Below are positions 45,433 to 57,024 of a DNA stretch of 64,000 nt, in pieces. The number at the start of each line of letters is the position of its first letter. The first letter of the stretch is position 1. This stretch comes from Ahaetulla prasina (Eukaryota > Chordata > Lepidosauria > Squamata > Colubridae), in assembly GCF_028640845.1 (NCBI RefSeq), contig NC_080540.1, forward strand, positions 216,921,300-216,985,299, in the 5' to 3' direction. Position numbers and translations under genes: made by a program. The notes beneath the pieces are model-generated. The model worked only from the letters and a program-made list of their open reading frames with translations, was not told the DNA's origin and did not search any database.

Positions 45433-45510
45433 AGCAGTGTTTCTCAACTTTGGTAATTTTAAGATGTGTGGACTTCAATTCCCAGAATTTCCCAGCCAAC
45501 TTGCTGGTTT
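45433..45510. mobile_element. Fragment of a hAT MITE
   Basis: cagtgtttctcaactttggt followed by gtgtggacttcaattcccag is the left end of a common amniote MITE. The matching right end is not present. Confidence 0.5.
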
Positions 45511-45821
45511 GTAGCACTGGTGGCCTTGTATACATCCAGATTTTGAACTTTAATATTTGTGTATCCTTATATGTTGTCTGGTCCTCCAGGGGCCTCCAAG
45601 GGCAAGGCAATCCTACAGAGATAGACCTGAACTTATTGATTCCCATACTCTCTTTTGCTTCTCTTTACTTTTTGGCTAAGCAGAGCTTGGGAAATATAAA
45701 AGCAAAATATGTATGCTATATCTAACAGAAATGTAACCTAGTCATTAAAATCTGTATTTTCAAGAAAACACAAGGCAAAGGCAGTGTTGAAAGAGAGCAA
45801 TTGTTAGATTTGTATCCTGTC

Positions 45822-46647
45822 TTTTCTGCAATAGATTAAGGCAGCCCACATAGCATTCTTTCCTCCAATTTTCCTACACAACATTCCTGTAAGGGAGGCT
45901 GAGCTCAGGGGCAACGATTAGCCCTAAATCACCTGCTGATATTCCACGTGGGACGTTGACCCTCAACATAGTTCTTCCCGGTCTTGGACTGATTCTGTGA
46001 CCATTCTATCACATTGGCTTAACTTGAAGACAAATTTCGCCAATGCAATCTTATTCTTGGAACTCAGTCTAAGTGGCGGTGTTCTTCAAACATTTCAAAT
46101 AGGAGTGTGCTTTTTCATCCTTACATGGAAGTGAACTAGGAACTTTTAAACTATGCAATGATTGCTCCCCACACAACAGAAATCAGCAATGTGCAGCCTC
46201 TTGGTTCTTATTCACTATGGGGTGGGATATGCAAGTCAGAATTTTTAACAAAATCAGGAAATCTCTCTAACCTGACTACCATTAGAGTGGCTTTACTAGA
46301 AGATTTTAGAAAGAAAAGAAATGGGGGAGGACCATGACATTTATTTATTTATTTATTTATTTGTCATAACAATATATACAAGCGTTACATAAAAGGTTAT
46401 AAATATATGAACGTATATATGAGGAGAAATGAGGTACTAAAAACGTGTATATACATAGGGAAAGAAACAGTAGGACAGGAACGGTAGGCACGTTTGTGCT
46501 CTTATGCACGCCCCTTTAGAGTCCTCTTAGGAAAGTGGTGAGGTCAACCGTGGACAGTTTTTGAGTGAAACCTTTGGGGTTATGAGAAGAAACCACAGAG
46601 TCAGGTAATGCATTCCAAGTATATACAATTCTGTTACAGAAATCGTG
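45822..46647. repeat. Tandem duplication unit 1 (826 bp)
   Basis: This unit is repeated at 46648-47472 with about seven differences by eye. It contains about 500 bp of unrecognised sequence and ~310 bp of the CR1-type LINE 3' end. The junction at 46648 falls in ttttctgcaat, which occurs both in the LINE and in the unrelated sequence at 45822. Confidence 0.95.
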
Positions 46648-46658
46648 TTTTCTGCAAT
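46338..46658 (-). mobile_element. Duplicated CR1-type LINE 3' end
   Basis: (ATTT)n tail at 46340-46363, then the same 3' UTR as at 47164. This copy exists because of the local duplication, not a separate insertion. Confidence 0.9.
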
Positions 46659-47472
46659 AGATTAAGGCAGCCCACATAGCATTCTTTCCTCCAATTTTCC
46701 TACACAACATTCCTGTAAGGGAGGCTGAGCTCAGGGGCAACGATTAGCCCTAAATCACTTGCTGATATTCCACGTGGGACGTTGACCCTCAACATAGTCC
46801 TTCCCGGTCTCGGACTGATTCTGTGACCATTCTATCACATTGGCTTAACTTGAAGACAAATTTCGGCAATGCAATCTTATTCTTGGAATTCAGTCTAAGT
46901 GGCGGTGTTCTTCAAACATTTCAAATAGGAGTGTGCTTTTTCATCCTTACATGGAAGTGAACTAGGAACTTTTAAACTATGCAATGATTGCTCCCCACAC
47001 AACAGAAATCAGCAATGTGCAACCTCTTGGTTCTTATTCACTATGGGGTGGGATATGCAAGTCAGAATTTTTAACAAAATCAGGAAATCTCTCTAACCTG
47101 ACTACCATTAGAGTGGCTTTACTAGAAGATTTTAGAAAGAAAAGAAATGGGGGAGGACCATGACATTTATTTATTTATTTATTTATTTGTCATAACAATA
47201 TATACAAGCGTTACATAAAAGGTTATAAATATATGAACGTATATATGAGGAGAAATGAGGTACTAAAAACGTGTATATACATAGGGAAGAAACAGTAGGA
47301 CAGGAACGGTAGGCACGTTTGTGCTCTTATGCACGCCCCTTTAGAGTCCTCTTAGGAAAGTGGTGAGGTCAACCGTGGACAGTTTTTGAGTGAAACCTTT
47401 GGGGTTATGAGAAGAAACCACAGAGTCAGGTAATGCATTCCAAGTATATACAATTCTGTTACAGAAATCGTG
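46648..47472. repeat. Tandem duplication unit 2 (about 826 bp)
   Basis: Second unit, continuous on the right with the body of the LINE. Confidence 0.95.
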
Positions 47473-47597
47473 TTTTCTGCAATCTAAACTGGAACGGTTG
47501 ACATTGAGTTTGAATCTGTTTGTAGCTCTTGTGATATTGTTATTGAAACTAAAAAAGTCATTGACAGGAAGGACATTACAACGGATGATTTTATATG

Positions 47598-49110
47598 CTA
47601 AACCCAGATCCAGTCAAGGCGACGAAGTTCCAAGTTTTCTAGACCCAAGATATCAAGTCTGGTGGAATAAGGTATTTTATTAGTTTCAGAGGAATGGAGA
47701 ATTCTTCTCGTAAAATACCTTTGGACACGCTCAACTGTGTTGATGTCAGATATATGGTAAGGGTTCCAGACAGGAGAGCAGTAATCAAGAATTGGCCTAA
47801 CAAATGTTTTATATGCTCTGGTCAGTAGCATGGTGTTTTTTGAAAAGAAGCTACGTAAAATTAAGTTGACAACTCTTAGAGCCTTCTTAGCTATGTAGTT
47901 GCAGTGGGCTTTGGAACTTAAATCGTTAGATGTAAAACCCAAGGTCTTTGACAGGGTGGGGTCATCTGCAGGCAATGTCCATCAAGCATGTACTTTGTGA
48001 TTGGGTTCTTTCTTCCAATGTGCAAGACTGAGCATTTACTGGTTGAAATTTGTAGTTGCCAAATTTTAGACCAGGCAGATAGATGATCAAGGTCCTTTTG
48101 AATTGTGGATGCATTGTCAGTGGTGTTGAAAAGTTTGACATCATCAGCAAAGAGAACACAGTTACTTGAAATATCAATACAAAGATCATTTATATATATT
48201 ATAAAGAGAGTAGGTCCAAGAACGCTGCCTTGAGGAACACCACTCTTGACAGGAACAGGATTTGAAAGAGCATTACCAATTTTAACTATTTGTTGTCTGT
48301 TTGACAAAAAAGCAGATATCCAGTGGTGTAAGGGTCCTGAAATGCCATAGGATTTTAATTTTAGGAGAAGTTTATCATGTACTACTGAGTCAAAAGCTTT
48401 GCAGAAGTCTATGTATATTGCATCTATTGATTTACCTAGATCAAGATTAGTAGTCCATAGGTTTTACAGTAGAGAAGTTGTAGATTGCATGATAATTTTT
48501 CCTGAAGCCAAATTGTTTATTTGAGAGAAGGTTGTGCATTTCTAAGTGTAAGGTAATGGATTGGTTGATGATGGATTCCATAACCTTGCAGGCGACGCAA
48601 CATAGGGAGATAGGTCTATAATTATCAACTAAGCTGGGGTCGCTTTTTGAAAACTGGAATGACTGTGGCTAGCGACCAGAGACTGGGAAGGAACTGGTTC
48701 TAAAGGCTATATTAAAGATTATACTTAGGGTTCTGCTAGATTACTAGAGAGTTTTTAAAAAGTAAGCACAAAGACCATCAGGTCCAATGGATAGAGATGG
48801 CTTCAATTTACTTAGAGCTTTACCAACATTTTCTTCTGTAAAATCAACAATTGTTAAGTTGTCATGCTCATTGATTGTACAAATTTGGAATGTTGGATGA
48901 GTGCCATCACTGTTGACAAAAACTGATGCAAAGAATTTATTAAAGAGGTTTGCTCTAGATTCTTCAGCATTGTATTCATTGCCATCAGGATCTTTTAGAG
49001 GTGGCATGCCTAGAGTTTTTAAGCTTGTTGTTGACAAAATTATAGAAGGCACGATTGAATTTGTGCAGAAGATCCTCTTCTTGCTTGGTGTGGTAATTTG
49101 TGCATTCAGT
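47598..49110 (-). pseudogene. Reverse transcriptase part of the CR1-type ORF2
   Basis: The N-terminal connection to the endonuclease is open at 49052-48744 (ANLFNKFFASVF, KLKPSLSIGPDGLCAYFLK). A central part with frameshifts follows, with YRPISL-like text near 48615. The palm is open at 48307-47918: SGVPQGSVLGPTLFIIYIND and the catalytic FADD at 48140-48151. The C-terminal part (47975-47598) is in a shifted frame and includes VRPILDYCSPVWNPY and YFTRRI. At least three frameshifts are evident, while the catalytic aspartates are present. Confidence 0.85.
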
Positions 49111-49379
49111 TTTATTTGGTTGCATATAGTTCTGTAGCGTTTTTAAAATTAGCTACATAGCCCTTTTTGTTTCTTTTCCAGAGGGATCTTTTTTTAGATT
49201 GAAGCTTTTTTATTGATATGGGTAGTTTGCTTTTCCTAATCTTGATGGTAGTTAGTGGTACATATAGTTCGATGACTCTGTTGGTTTCGAGTAGGAAACT
49301 CTATAGTGGTCTTCAGCAGTTATACAGGTTGAGAACAGATTTTGCCAGTCTAGAAATGAAAGATCATTGTTTATAGAGT

Positions 49380-50140
49380 CATAATTGGCTTTTTTGAAGT
49401 TGTAAATGGGAATGCTATTGATATGATGGTTAAAGTCACAACGATATTAAGATGGAAGTCAATCATGCAATGACCACTGTTGGAAAAGGGTTCTCTTATT
49501 TGTAGTCCATAAATGGTATTGTTATTGTTGCAGAAGATGAGGTCAAGGCAGTTGTTTAGTCTTGTATTATTGGTTACAAGTTGTTCAAGACCTAGGTTAG
49601 TAACAGCGTTGTATATTGTTGTGTGGATTGGATCAGTTGTACTTTCGTTAGTTATCCAGTTGATGAGAGGTAAATTTAGGTCACCCAGGAAGATGAGTGG
49701 ATATGGGCAAGAGGCAGCCCAAGTTAGTAATGAGGTTAAAATATTAGCATGAGTAATATCGTAGTCGGGGGCTCTGTAGCATTGAATGAATCAAGTGCGG
49801 TATTAGATGATAGATCACATACAATAGTTTCAGGAAGAGAAAGTTTGTGGGCAACTTGTATGTTTTTAGATTAAGTGACTTTTATAGAAAATAGCCACTC
49901 CACCACCTCTTGGTTTTCACGATCTGAACGGTGAACTTGATATTCTTTGTTTAAAATGATGGAATCAGGGATGGAAGAGATTAGCCATGTTTCGCAAATA
50001 AATATAATGTCAAATGTACCACTGTTTAGCAGGAGGATAAATTCAGGTAATTTGTTAAGAATACTTCTTGCATTCATCAATTTACATTTAAAATCTGTAG
50101 AAAGAGGTGTTAAAGAGGTAAGAGGCGTGCATACCTAGTT
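49380..50140 (-). pseudogene. Endonuclease part of the CR1-type ORF2
   Basis: APE-type endonuclease that would nick target DNA. The N-terminal part at 50080-49871 shows MNARSILNKLPEF and FDIIFICETWL, matching the NxRS and ETWL motifs of this family. A later segment near 49690 reads DLNLPLINW (the GDFN/DLNLP motif). The C-terminal SDH catalytic motif is SGH here (49470-49478), replacing the catalytic Asp. Frames are broken between these parts. Confidence 0.8.
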
Positions 50141-50149
50141 TTGAATGTT

Positions 50150-51228
50150 AGTTGGTTGAGGGATATGTATAACTGGTGGTTGTATTGGAGGTTGGATGGG
50201 TGGATGGAAGTTTTGGGTAGTGAGTGCTTGGATGTTGGGTACTAGACTGTTTGTTGATAAGGTTTGTTGGATGGATGGTTGAAAGGCTGGTTGGAAGGTT
50301 GGTTGGATGGATGAACGGATGGCTGGTTGAATAGTTTGTTGGATAGCTGTACGGATGGCTGGTTGAATGGTTTGTTCGATGGCTGATTGGATGACAGTTT
50401 CGATGGATGGTTGGCTGATGGGTACTTGATTGGTCGTTGGATGGCTGGTTGGATGTTATGGGTGATGGGGGTTTGGTGGTGAATTTTGATTGAAGGATTT
50501 AATTTTAATGCAATTGGCACGGTAATCAATATATAGGTTTGATTCACCATTATCTTGTCTTCGTTTAAGCTCAGTGCGGAGTTCACGAGCGTATCCGCTG
50601 CAGGAAAGATAGATCAGGGCGTGATCTAAGTTTACTGTAGGCAGGATTAGATTTAGCAATAGAGTTGATGGTATATATGAACTTACGTTTGCTGTTCTCG
50701 TTTATGCAGATGACTCTGCAGAATCTTGGTGCTATTGATCCGTCACTGTTTTTATATTCAGGACCATCTCTGGAGACTGAAATAATTTCATTTGGGGAGA
50801 TGGATGATGAATTATAATTTCCAATTAAGTTTTGAATTTTGGTGATATCGGATTCATTTGTGTTATCTAGACCAAATAATATTGCATTATTTATTTTTGG
50901 CCTCTCTAAGGCATCTCTAATTAGTTGGTCAGTAGTAAATTGTTGTTTAGGTAGGGTTGAAGGATCAGTATTATGTAAAGGTAGATGAGTTGGGAAGAGA
51001 TTTAGATCAGTCGAGAAATCATTTTTTTGTGTTGTAATTTGTTTTATCAGATTGGTGAAGCTTTGTTCTATAACTGATAGGATTTTTTTCTAAGTTTTGT
51101 TCAATGGCTAGTATTCTTTTTTCTAGGTTTTGTTCAATAGCAAGTATTCTTTTTTCCAAGTTTAGTTCAATTGTAGCTATTATTCTTGCTTCTAAGTTTT
51201 TATCAGAGTTGGATTTTTTGGCTGGCAT
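50150..51228 (-). pseudogene. ORF1 of the CR1-type LINE
   Basis: Starts at 51228 (MPAKKSNSDKNLEARIIA) with a predicted coiled coil that contains a repeated NLEKRILAIEQ unit. A degraded RRM-like domain follows (about 50760-50500; LRTELKRRQDNGESNLYI near its end). The C-terminus (50460-50160) is a low-complexity array of NQPS-type repeats. A frameshift near 51080 closes the first segment after about 69 codons. ORF1 proteins of this group bind RNA; that function is inferred from the family. Confidence 0.7.
50160..50460 (-). repeat. Degenerate GGTT/GGAT minisatellite inside ORF1
   Basis: Units such as ggttggatgg and gatggctggttgaa repeat with a period close to 4 bp and higher-order 12-24 bp units. 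On the minus strand they encode SNQPSNQPFNHPS-type repeats in frame at 50586-50242. Confidence 0.85.
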
Positions 51229-51639
51229 AGTGATAGATAGATAGATATATTTAATATTATTATTTTAAATAAATTATGTGATAAGTAATGAAGAAGTATC
51301 TTTCCTATTATTTCTATTTTAATTATTGAATAATTTTATAATTATTTTAATTATTGAATAATTTTATAATTATTCGATAATTGAGGAAGTTTCTTTCCTA
51401 AACCAATCTTTCTCAATTACTATTTCACTCTCTTTCACTTACACTGGAATAAATTTGGAGTAGGGATACTGGAGGTGCAGAGAAGGAAGTGATGTGAAAA
51501 TGGAGTAAGCAGGGATAGCAATTGTGGATGCTGTGATCCACTATGTTTATGGTGGAGATTGGTGGGAGATTTAAAAGACCTTTGGGTATGGAGGAGGAAG
51601 TAGAGTGGGCGGTGGCGGCTGTTAGAATCGCTGCTTGAA

Positions 51640-52085
51640 TAGCTGTTTGCCGGTCGTGTGTACACCGGCAGCTGAGGGGCGGCGGCAGCAGCAGCCTCAC
51701 TAATCCGGATCTCCTGAGTCCACTGGGCCACCAGAGAAGAATCAGTGGGGCCAGGGGGTGGTCTGACGGCTGTCAGAATGCGGATGCGGCGTGGGTCAGC
51801 GGCGGGCGGCGGCAGCGGCTGTTTGAATCAGCTGTTTGGCGGTCGTGTGCCCACCGGCAGCGGGGGGGGCGGGTGCAGCAGCAGCCCCTCAAATCCAGAT
51901 CTTCTGAGTTCACCGGGCCACCAGAGAAGAATCAGCGGGGCCAGGCGGTGGTCCGACGGCTGTCAGAATGCGGATGCGGCGTGGGTCAGCGGTGGGCGGC
52001 GGCGGTTGTTTGAATCAGCTGTTTGGCGGTCGAGTGCCCACCGGCAGCGGAGGGGGCGGCTGCAGCAGCCATTTGCAAGATACAA
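51640..52085 (-). promoter_or_regulatory. Tandem GC-rich 5' monomers of the CR1-type LINE
   Basis: CpG-rich units with a period of about 188 bp: ggtcgtgtg at 51652 and 51841, ggtcgagtg at 52028, each followed by a ccaccggcagc-like block and aatcagcggggcc. They lie immediately upstream of ORF1 on the minus strand, so they are the probable promoter/5' UTR, comparable in layout to monomeric L1 promoters. Two full units and a partial third are present. Confidence 0.75.
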
Positions 52086-55000
52086 ACATTTTTTATGGGT
52101 AAATTCAACATGGATGGGCAGCTATATAATAGTGCCGATTCCAAAGTTTGCAGTTATCGAATGTTTGCAGTTATTAGGGACTTAGGTCATCTGCTTCTCT
52201 GAGATTTACCCATCGTGCAAACAGCAGCACATAGAACCATGTCCAGAGATTTCTATTGCCAAGCAAAACAAAGCAACTGCCACACTGATTAGAAGCCGTG
52301 CACATTGCTTGAATCTCTGTTGAAGCGAAGCTCCCAGATCTGGTTTGCAAATATTCCCAAGCCCAGGTATCTTTTGTTATCTCTCTTTTGTCATCTACTG
52401 GTCATCAGCATGCTTTCTGTAGCCCAGATCTGGTGGAGTAAACTCTGCAAAAGAAATGCCAGCTTGAGCCATTACCAGATTGGGTGTATGACGTCTATAC
52501 CCTGAAGAAGTCCCTAAAATTTTATTAGCGCCATTCAGACATTGAAACATAATACAGATAAGATGTAAAGCAAGTGTATATTATGATTTGAGTCCAAATT
52601 TCTCCCAGAAGTTATTCTCTGACTTACGATGTGAAATGAACTTCTGTAGCTTTTCAGCCAGAACTTCCACAGAACCAACTGTTGAAAAGTCTGCTATTTT
52701 ACTGCATATATACAAAAATCGTTTAATATTGACACAAACAGTAAGCCCAAGAAGACAATACAATAATCACCCTGTTCATGGCACCAGCACAATATATATA
52801 CACCAGCATGATGAGCCAAGATCAGCTTTTGAATTTTTTTAAACAAACAACTCATCAAAATGCTTGTCTACATTGAGACAATTCCTAATTAATCCTCGTT
52901 GAATCTGCCTATTACTAAAGAAAACTTTGCATTTTACACAGTAGTACAGACAGGAAGGACTACAAGCTGCTGATGCTTTGAGAGTCCCCTGCCTTCTATG
53001 ACATCCAAAAGAATTGTGAATCTGGGCATTTTGTGTACATAAGCTAATAAGCCTGGAATCTTGCCTTGGATTAGAGCCTCAAAACCATTGGCAAGTGAAA
53101 AACAGAGATGCACACAGACTGACACACTCACAAACAGAGATATGAATATCAACTTAAAATCCACATTTTTCCCCCCAAGAGCTGAAATAGCTTTCTTTAA
53201 TTTGAAAGAGGTAGACCATTCAGGAAAAAAAAAGTTCTCTTGGCACAGATGGAACAAAAAGTCTGATATTTGGAATATTTCCTTCAATTGATGGAAGCGG
53301 CCATCTGAAGTCAGCATTGGCAAACATCAAAATGTTGTTCATCTTAGGCAATCTGGCTGTGGTGGCAATTGCTCATAAACAAACAGTTCGCTCCAGCTTG
53401 GTTTCCTGCTTCATCAGACAGTCCCTGATATAAGCTGATTCGGACATCACGAGATGTTAATATGTCAGCATTCCATGTTTCAAAAAAGATAACGTCTATT
53501 TTCATTTCTTCTGGAAATTGTTCAGTTCTAATCTTCCCATACTGATATTATAAGCAATGTGTTAAGTGTCTGGAATCCTGAATAATATTGTGATCTTTTT
53601 ATTCATTACTACCAAATAGTTGCATATGCCTCACAACGTTACGTATAGTATTTTTAAATTTGCAGCATTCAATGCCATATGAAAGCTGGGGTGATGTATT
53701 TTCTCTACCTGGTGTCTACCTGGTGTCATTTTTTCAAATGTATTGTTGTGAAGAAATACTTTCTTACAAAGTGTATATTCTAAATTGTGTAGATCCTAAG
53801 TATCCTGGGATCAGTTTTAATGAAAAATATGATACAAACTGTTCTATAGGCAAATAATAAATAAGATAAATCTGGCCTTCACTGAGGTGAAAGAACTATT
53901 AGATCACAGCAACTCCAAGTGATACATTAAAACAGATGTCAAGAGTAAACTGAATGATTTGATTACTATACTTTTCAGAGAAAATATTTACAAATCAGTT
54001 AATTTTTAAAGAGACAAAGAACTTATATGGATGAGACTGATAAAAGCTTAGCAGTACAAAGATCTTGACCGAACAGATTTTAGCTTACTTGTTTATGAGA
54101 CCATGACATTGGACAGGCGCTATGGTACAAAGAGTGACCAATCCTGTCAGATGGACAGGAGAGGACCAAATTAATTCAACTCCTCAGGGTTTGTTTGTTT
54201 TTCTTTATTGCTACCACAAAATGGAAAGTATTACTTTCTTCATTTCCTTTCCTCACTATTCTAGAACTTAATCAATGAACCAATCCATTCTCTTTGTTAG
54301 GTGTACATGTAGCCTAGCTATAAGTCAAGGATGGAGCTCTCTGAATGTTGAACCAATTCCCATTATTTGTACTGGTTGGAGTTGATTGAAATTGGATCTA
54401 CATGTTGCCTATTTTTGTTCTAGGGGAGGATTAATGACTTGACATTTTCCAATATATTTTTGCTTTTACTTTTGAAGCAGCAACATTTATTCAGAAGATA
54501 GTTTAAACATTTCCCTTTTCTTCTTCCTCTACCAAAGTCTCCGATAGCTATGAACAATTTAGAATGTTAAGATGTTTTACAACTAAGAAGACGTTTCAAT
54601 GACTCAGCTATTTAAGCATTATGGGATGAACTTGAAGAAGATGGTGGGACACTTATTAAAGTTGCTTTGTGACTCACATTGTTGAGAAATCTGGCATGTG
54701 GGCCATGATTTTTTCCAATGTTAACTGCTTTGTTTTCTATTTATTCTCCTTATATTGAACATTCTATTTCCTTAAATGGTTTAATGCATGAGTAAGAAAT
54801 TGGGGGCCTTCCAGATGTTGTTGACCTATAACTCACAGTATCACTCAACAGAATCTATAGTGGATGGAACTGCTGGCAACTGTAATTCAGTCGCATTTGG
54901 AAAGCCATAAGCTTCCCCAGCTACCGGCTTTATTAATTTCATGGAGCGTTCCAAGTCTGTGATTCTTGTCATTGGTTAGTTTTACCTGGTAGTGTACAAT

Positions 55001-55340
55001 TTCAAAGTCAAATACTAAGTCAGTAAACAGTAGGATGGCACAACACTCACTAGGTAGCATAACACACAGAGAGACACTTTGCTTCAAAAGCCATCTGGGC
55101 ATTTCTTCCTCTTTTAGTTAGACTACAAGGACTCTTAAAACTGTTCTTTGTAGGTGGATTTAGTAGCATGGAGAATAAACCAAAGTTTCAGTGTAAACTT
55201 AGAGCAGGAGAAACTATTTTAAAGTAAAAAGATAGTAGATCGAGTGTTGAGTGCTCAATTCTACAAAACGCCCTTATTATAGATTCTACCTAGTCAGATT
55301 TTTCTCCATTATGATTCCCAATGCTTGGATTATACTCCAT
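52086..55340. other. Intergenic, no feature recognised
   Basis: Over 3 kb of AT-rich, apparently unique sequence. Open frames at 52934-53323 (minus) and 53061-53291 (plus) lie on opposite strands of the same DNA and have no recognised domain. Confidence 0.45.
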
Positions 55341-56078
55341 AAAAAAAAAGTTTGTTAGGTTTTGGCTGAGACTGATGTGAGGTGGGTTTCACGTAATTTT
55401 ACCACTGGTTCGCCGCGCACCGAAAATGTGAGTGTGTGTGCCTTCTGCACATGCACCCGGCCTTCCGCGCATGCACTTTGCTTGGGAGCACGGCTTGCAT
55501 GCATACGTACAGCTTAGTAAACATGGCTAAATAGGACGGCACAGCACTGGGGTGGGTGGGTGTAGGTGGGCCCACTTGCAGGTTGCCACTACCGGTTCGC
55601 CCGAACTGGTCTAAACCAGCTGAATCCCACTACTGGAAGCCACCTTTAAAACTTAACATCATGTGCAAACCAGGCCATGGGCTTGCTGGGAAAATCAGTT
55701 TTTTTAATGGTTTAGCATTATGTGTGAACTGCGGCCACAATACAGGAGGAGGAAGACAGAATACAAAGGAAAACTGGTGGATGAGCCAAGGATTATTAGC
55801 ATTCTACCTCCTGCCCTCCTGTCAAATGGCATCCTTCACTTATAGTCTTGTAACTGTTAATAGAAAGCTAGCTTAATTGCTTTCAGCAATCCTGCAGCTC
55901 CAGAATTAAGTCTCATTGTACTGTCCAAAGGTTAAAAAAGTCAGAGCATTTTTTTCAGAATAATTTATGCATTTTAATTTTTGTAAAACAAACATGCAAT
56001 CTTCTAAGCAATTCTGTCTCTTATTCTCTCTTTAGTCCAGCAGATATCCAACAATAATAGTCTTTTTTTAAAAAAAAG
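55341..56078. repeat. Tandem duplication unit 1 (about 738 bp)
   Basis: Repeated at about 56079-56815 with roughly six substitutions and one 10-bp length difference. Both ends lie in aaaaaaaagt A-tracts. Confidence 0.95.
55381..55635. mobile_element. hAT MITE lacking its first bases (unit 1)
   Basis: Same element as 56115-56373. The left target-site copy and the first four bases are missing because of a 10-bp deletion at 55380/55381. Confidence 0.85.
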
Positions 56079-56815
56079 TTTGTTAGGTTTTGGCTGAGAC
56101 TGATGTGAAGCCACCAGAGGTGGGTTTCACGTAATTTTACCACTGGTTCGCCGCGCACCGAAAATGTGAGCGTGTGTGCCTTCTGCACATGCACCCGGCC
56201 TTCCGCGCATGCACTTTGCTTGGGAGCACGGCTTGCATGCATACGTGCGGCTTAGTAAACATGGCTAAATAGGACGGCACAGCACTGGGGTGGGTGGGTG
56301 TAGGTGGGCCCACCTGCAGGTTGCCACTACCGGTTCGCCCGAACTGGTCTAAACCAGCTGAATCCCACTACTGGAAGCCACCTTTAAAACTTAACATCAT
56401 GTGCAAACCAGGCCATGGGCTTGCTGGGAAAATCAGTTTTTTTAATGGTTTAGCATTATGTGTGAACTGCGGCCACAATACAGGAGGAGAAAGACAGAAT
56501 ACAAAGGAAAACTGGTGGATGAGCCAAGGATTATTAGCATTCTACCTCCTGCCCTCCTGTCAAATGGCATCCTTCACTTATAGTCTTGTAACTGTTAATA
56601 GAAAGCTAGCTTAATTGCTTTCAGCAATCTTGCAGCTCCAGAATTAAGTCTCATTGTACTGTCCAAAGGTTAAAAAAGTCAGAGCATTTTTTTCAGAATA
56701 ATTTATGCATTTTAATTTTTGTAAAACAAACATGCAATCTTCTAAGCAATTCTGTCTCTTATTCTCTCTTTAGTCCAGCAGATATCCAACAATAATAGTC
56801 TTTTTTTTAAAAAAA
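56079..56815. repeat. Tandem duplication unit 2 (about 738 bp)
   Basis: Keeps the complete hAT insertion and so shows the ancestral state. Confidence 0.95.
56115..56373. mobile_element. hAT MITE (CAGTGGTGG family), 259 bp (unit 2)
   Basis: Starts cagaggtgggtttcacg and ends aatcccactactg, flanked by a perfect 8-bp target-site duplication GAAGCCAC at 56107-56114 and 56374-56381. Confidence 0.95.
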
Positions 56816-57024
56816 AGTCACTAGTGTTATTTTGTACTAATGCTTATTGAGCTCTTCATTTTTAATTTGTTAATGTATCTCACATTTCTCCCCCAAAGTT
56901 TCATCTGTCCCAATAGATTAATGCTTCCATACACAAAAACTCAACGATTTCCTCCATTTCGTCATATTTGAGACAAATAACATTTCTAAAGAGGACATCA
57001 TTAGAGAAAGGTATATGTAAACCC

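Larger units (their letters stand above)
47164..52085 (-). mobile_element. Near full-length CR1-type LINE
   Basis: On the minus strand this runs from a GC-rich repeated 5' region (52085-51640), through ORF1 (about 51228-50150) and ORF2 with endonuclease and reverse transcriptase (about 50140-47600), to a 3' UTR ending in (AAAT)n at 47165-47189. That is nearly 5 kb, the size expected of a complete CR1-group element. No target-site duplication was found, which is normal for CR1. Shorter members of the family lie at 8786 and 11050. Both ORFs carry frameshifts, so this copy is probably inactive. Confidence 0.85.

Noticed and set aside
46338..47189. Two independent LINE insertions side by side
   Set aside because: The 500 bp of flanking DNA is duplicated too, so one insertion was duplicated.
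52934..53323. 129-codon minus-strand frame in repeat-poor DNA
   Set aside because: No recognisable domain, overlapped by a similar-length frame on the other strand; not supportable without conservation data.
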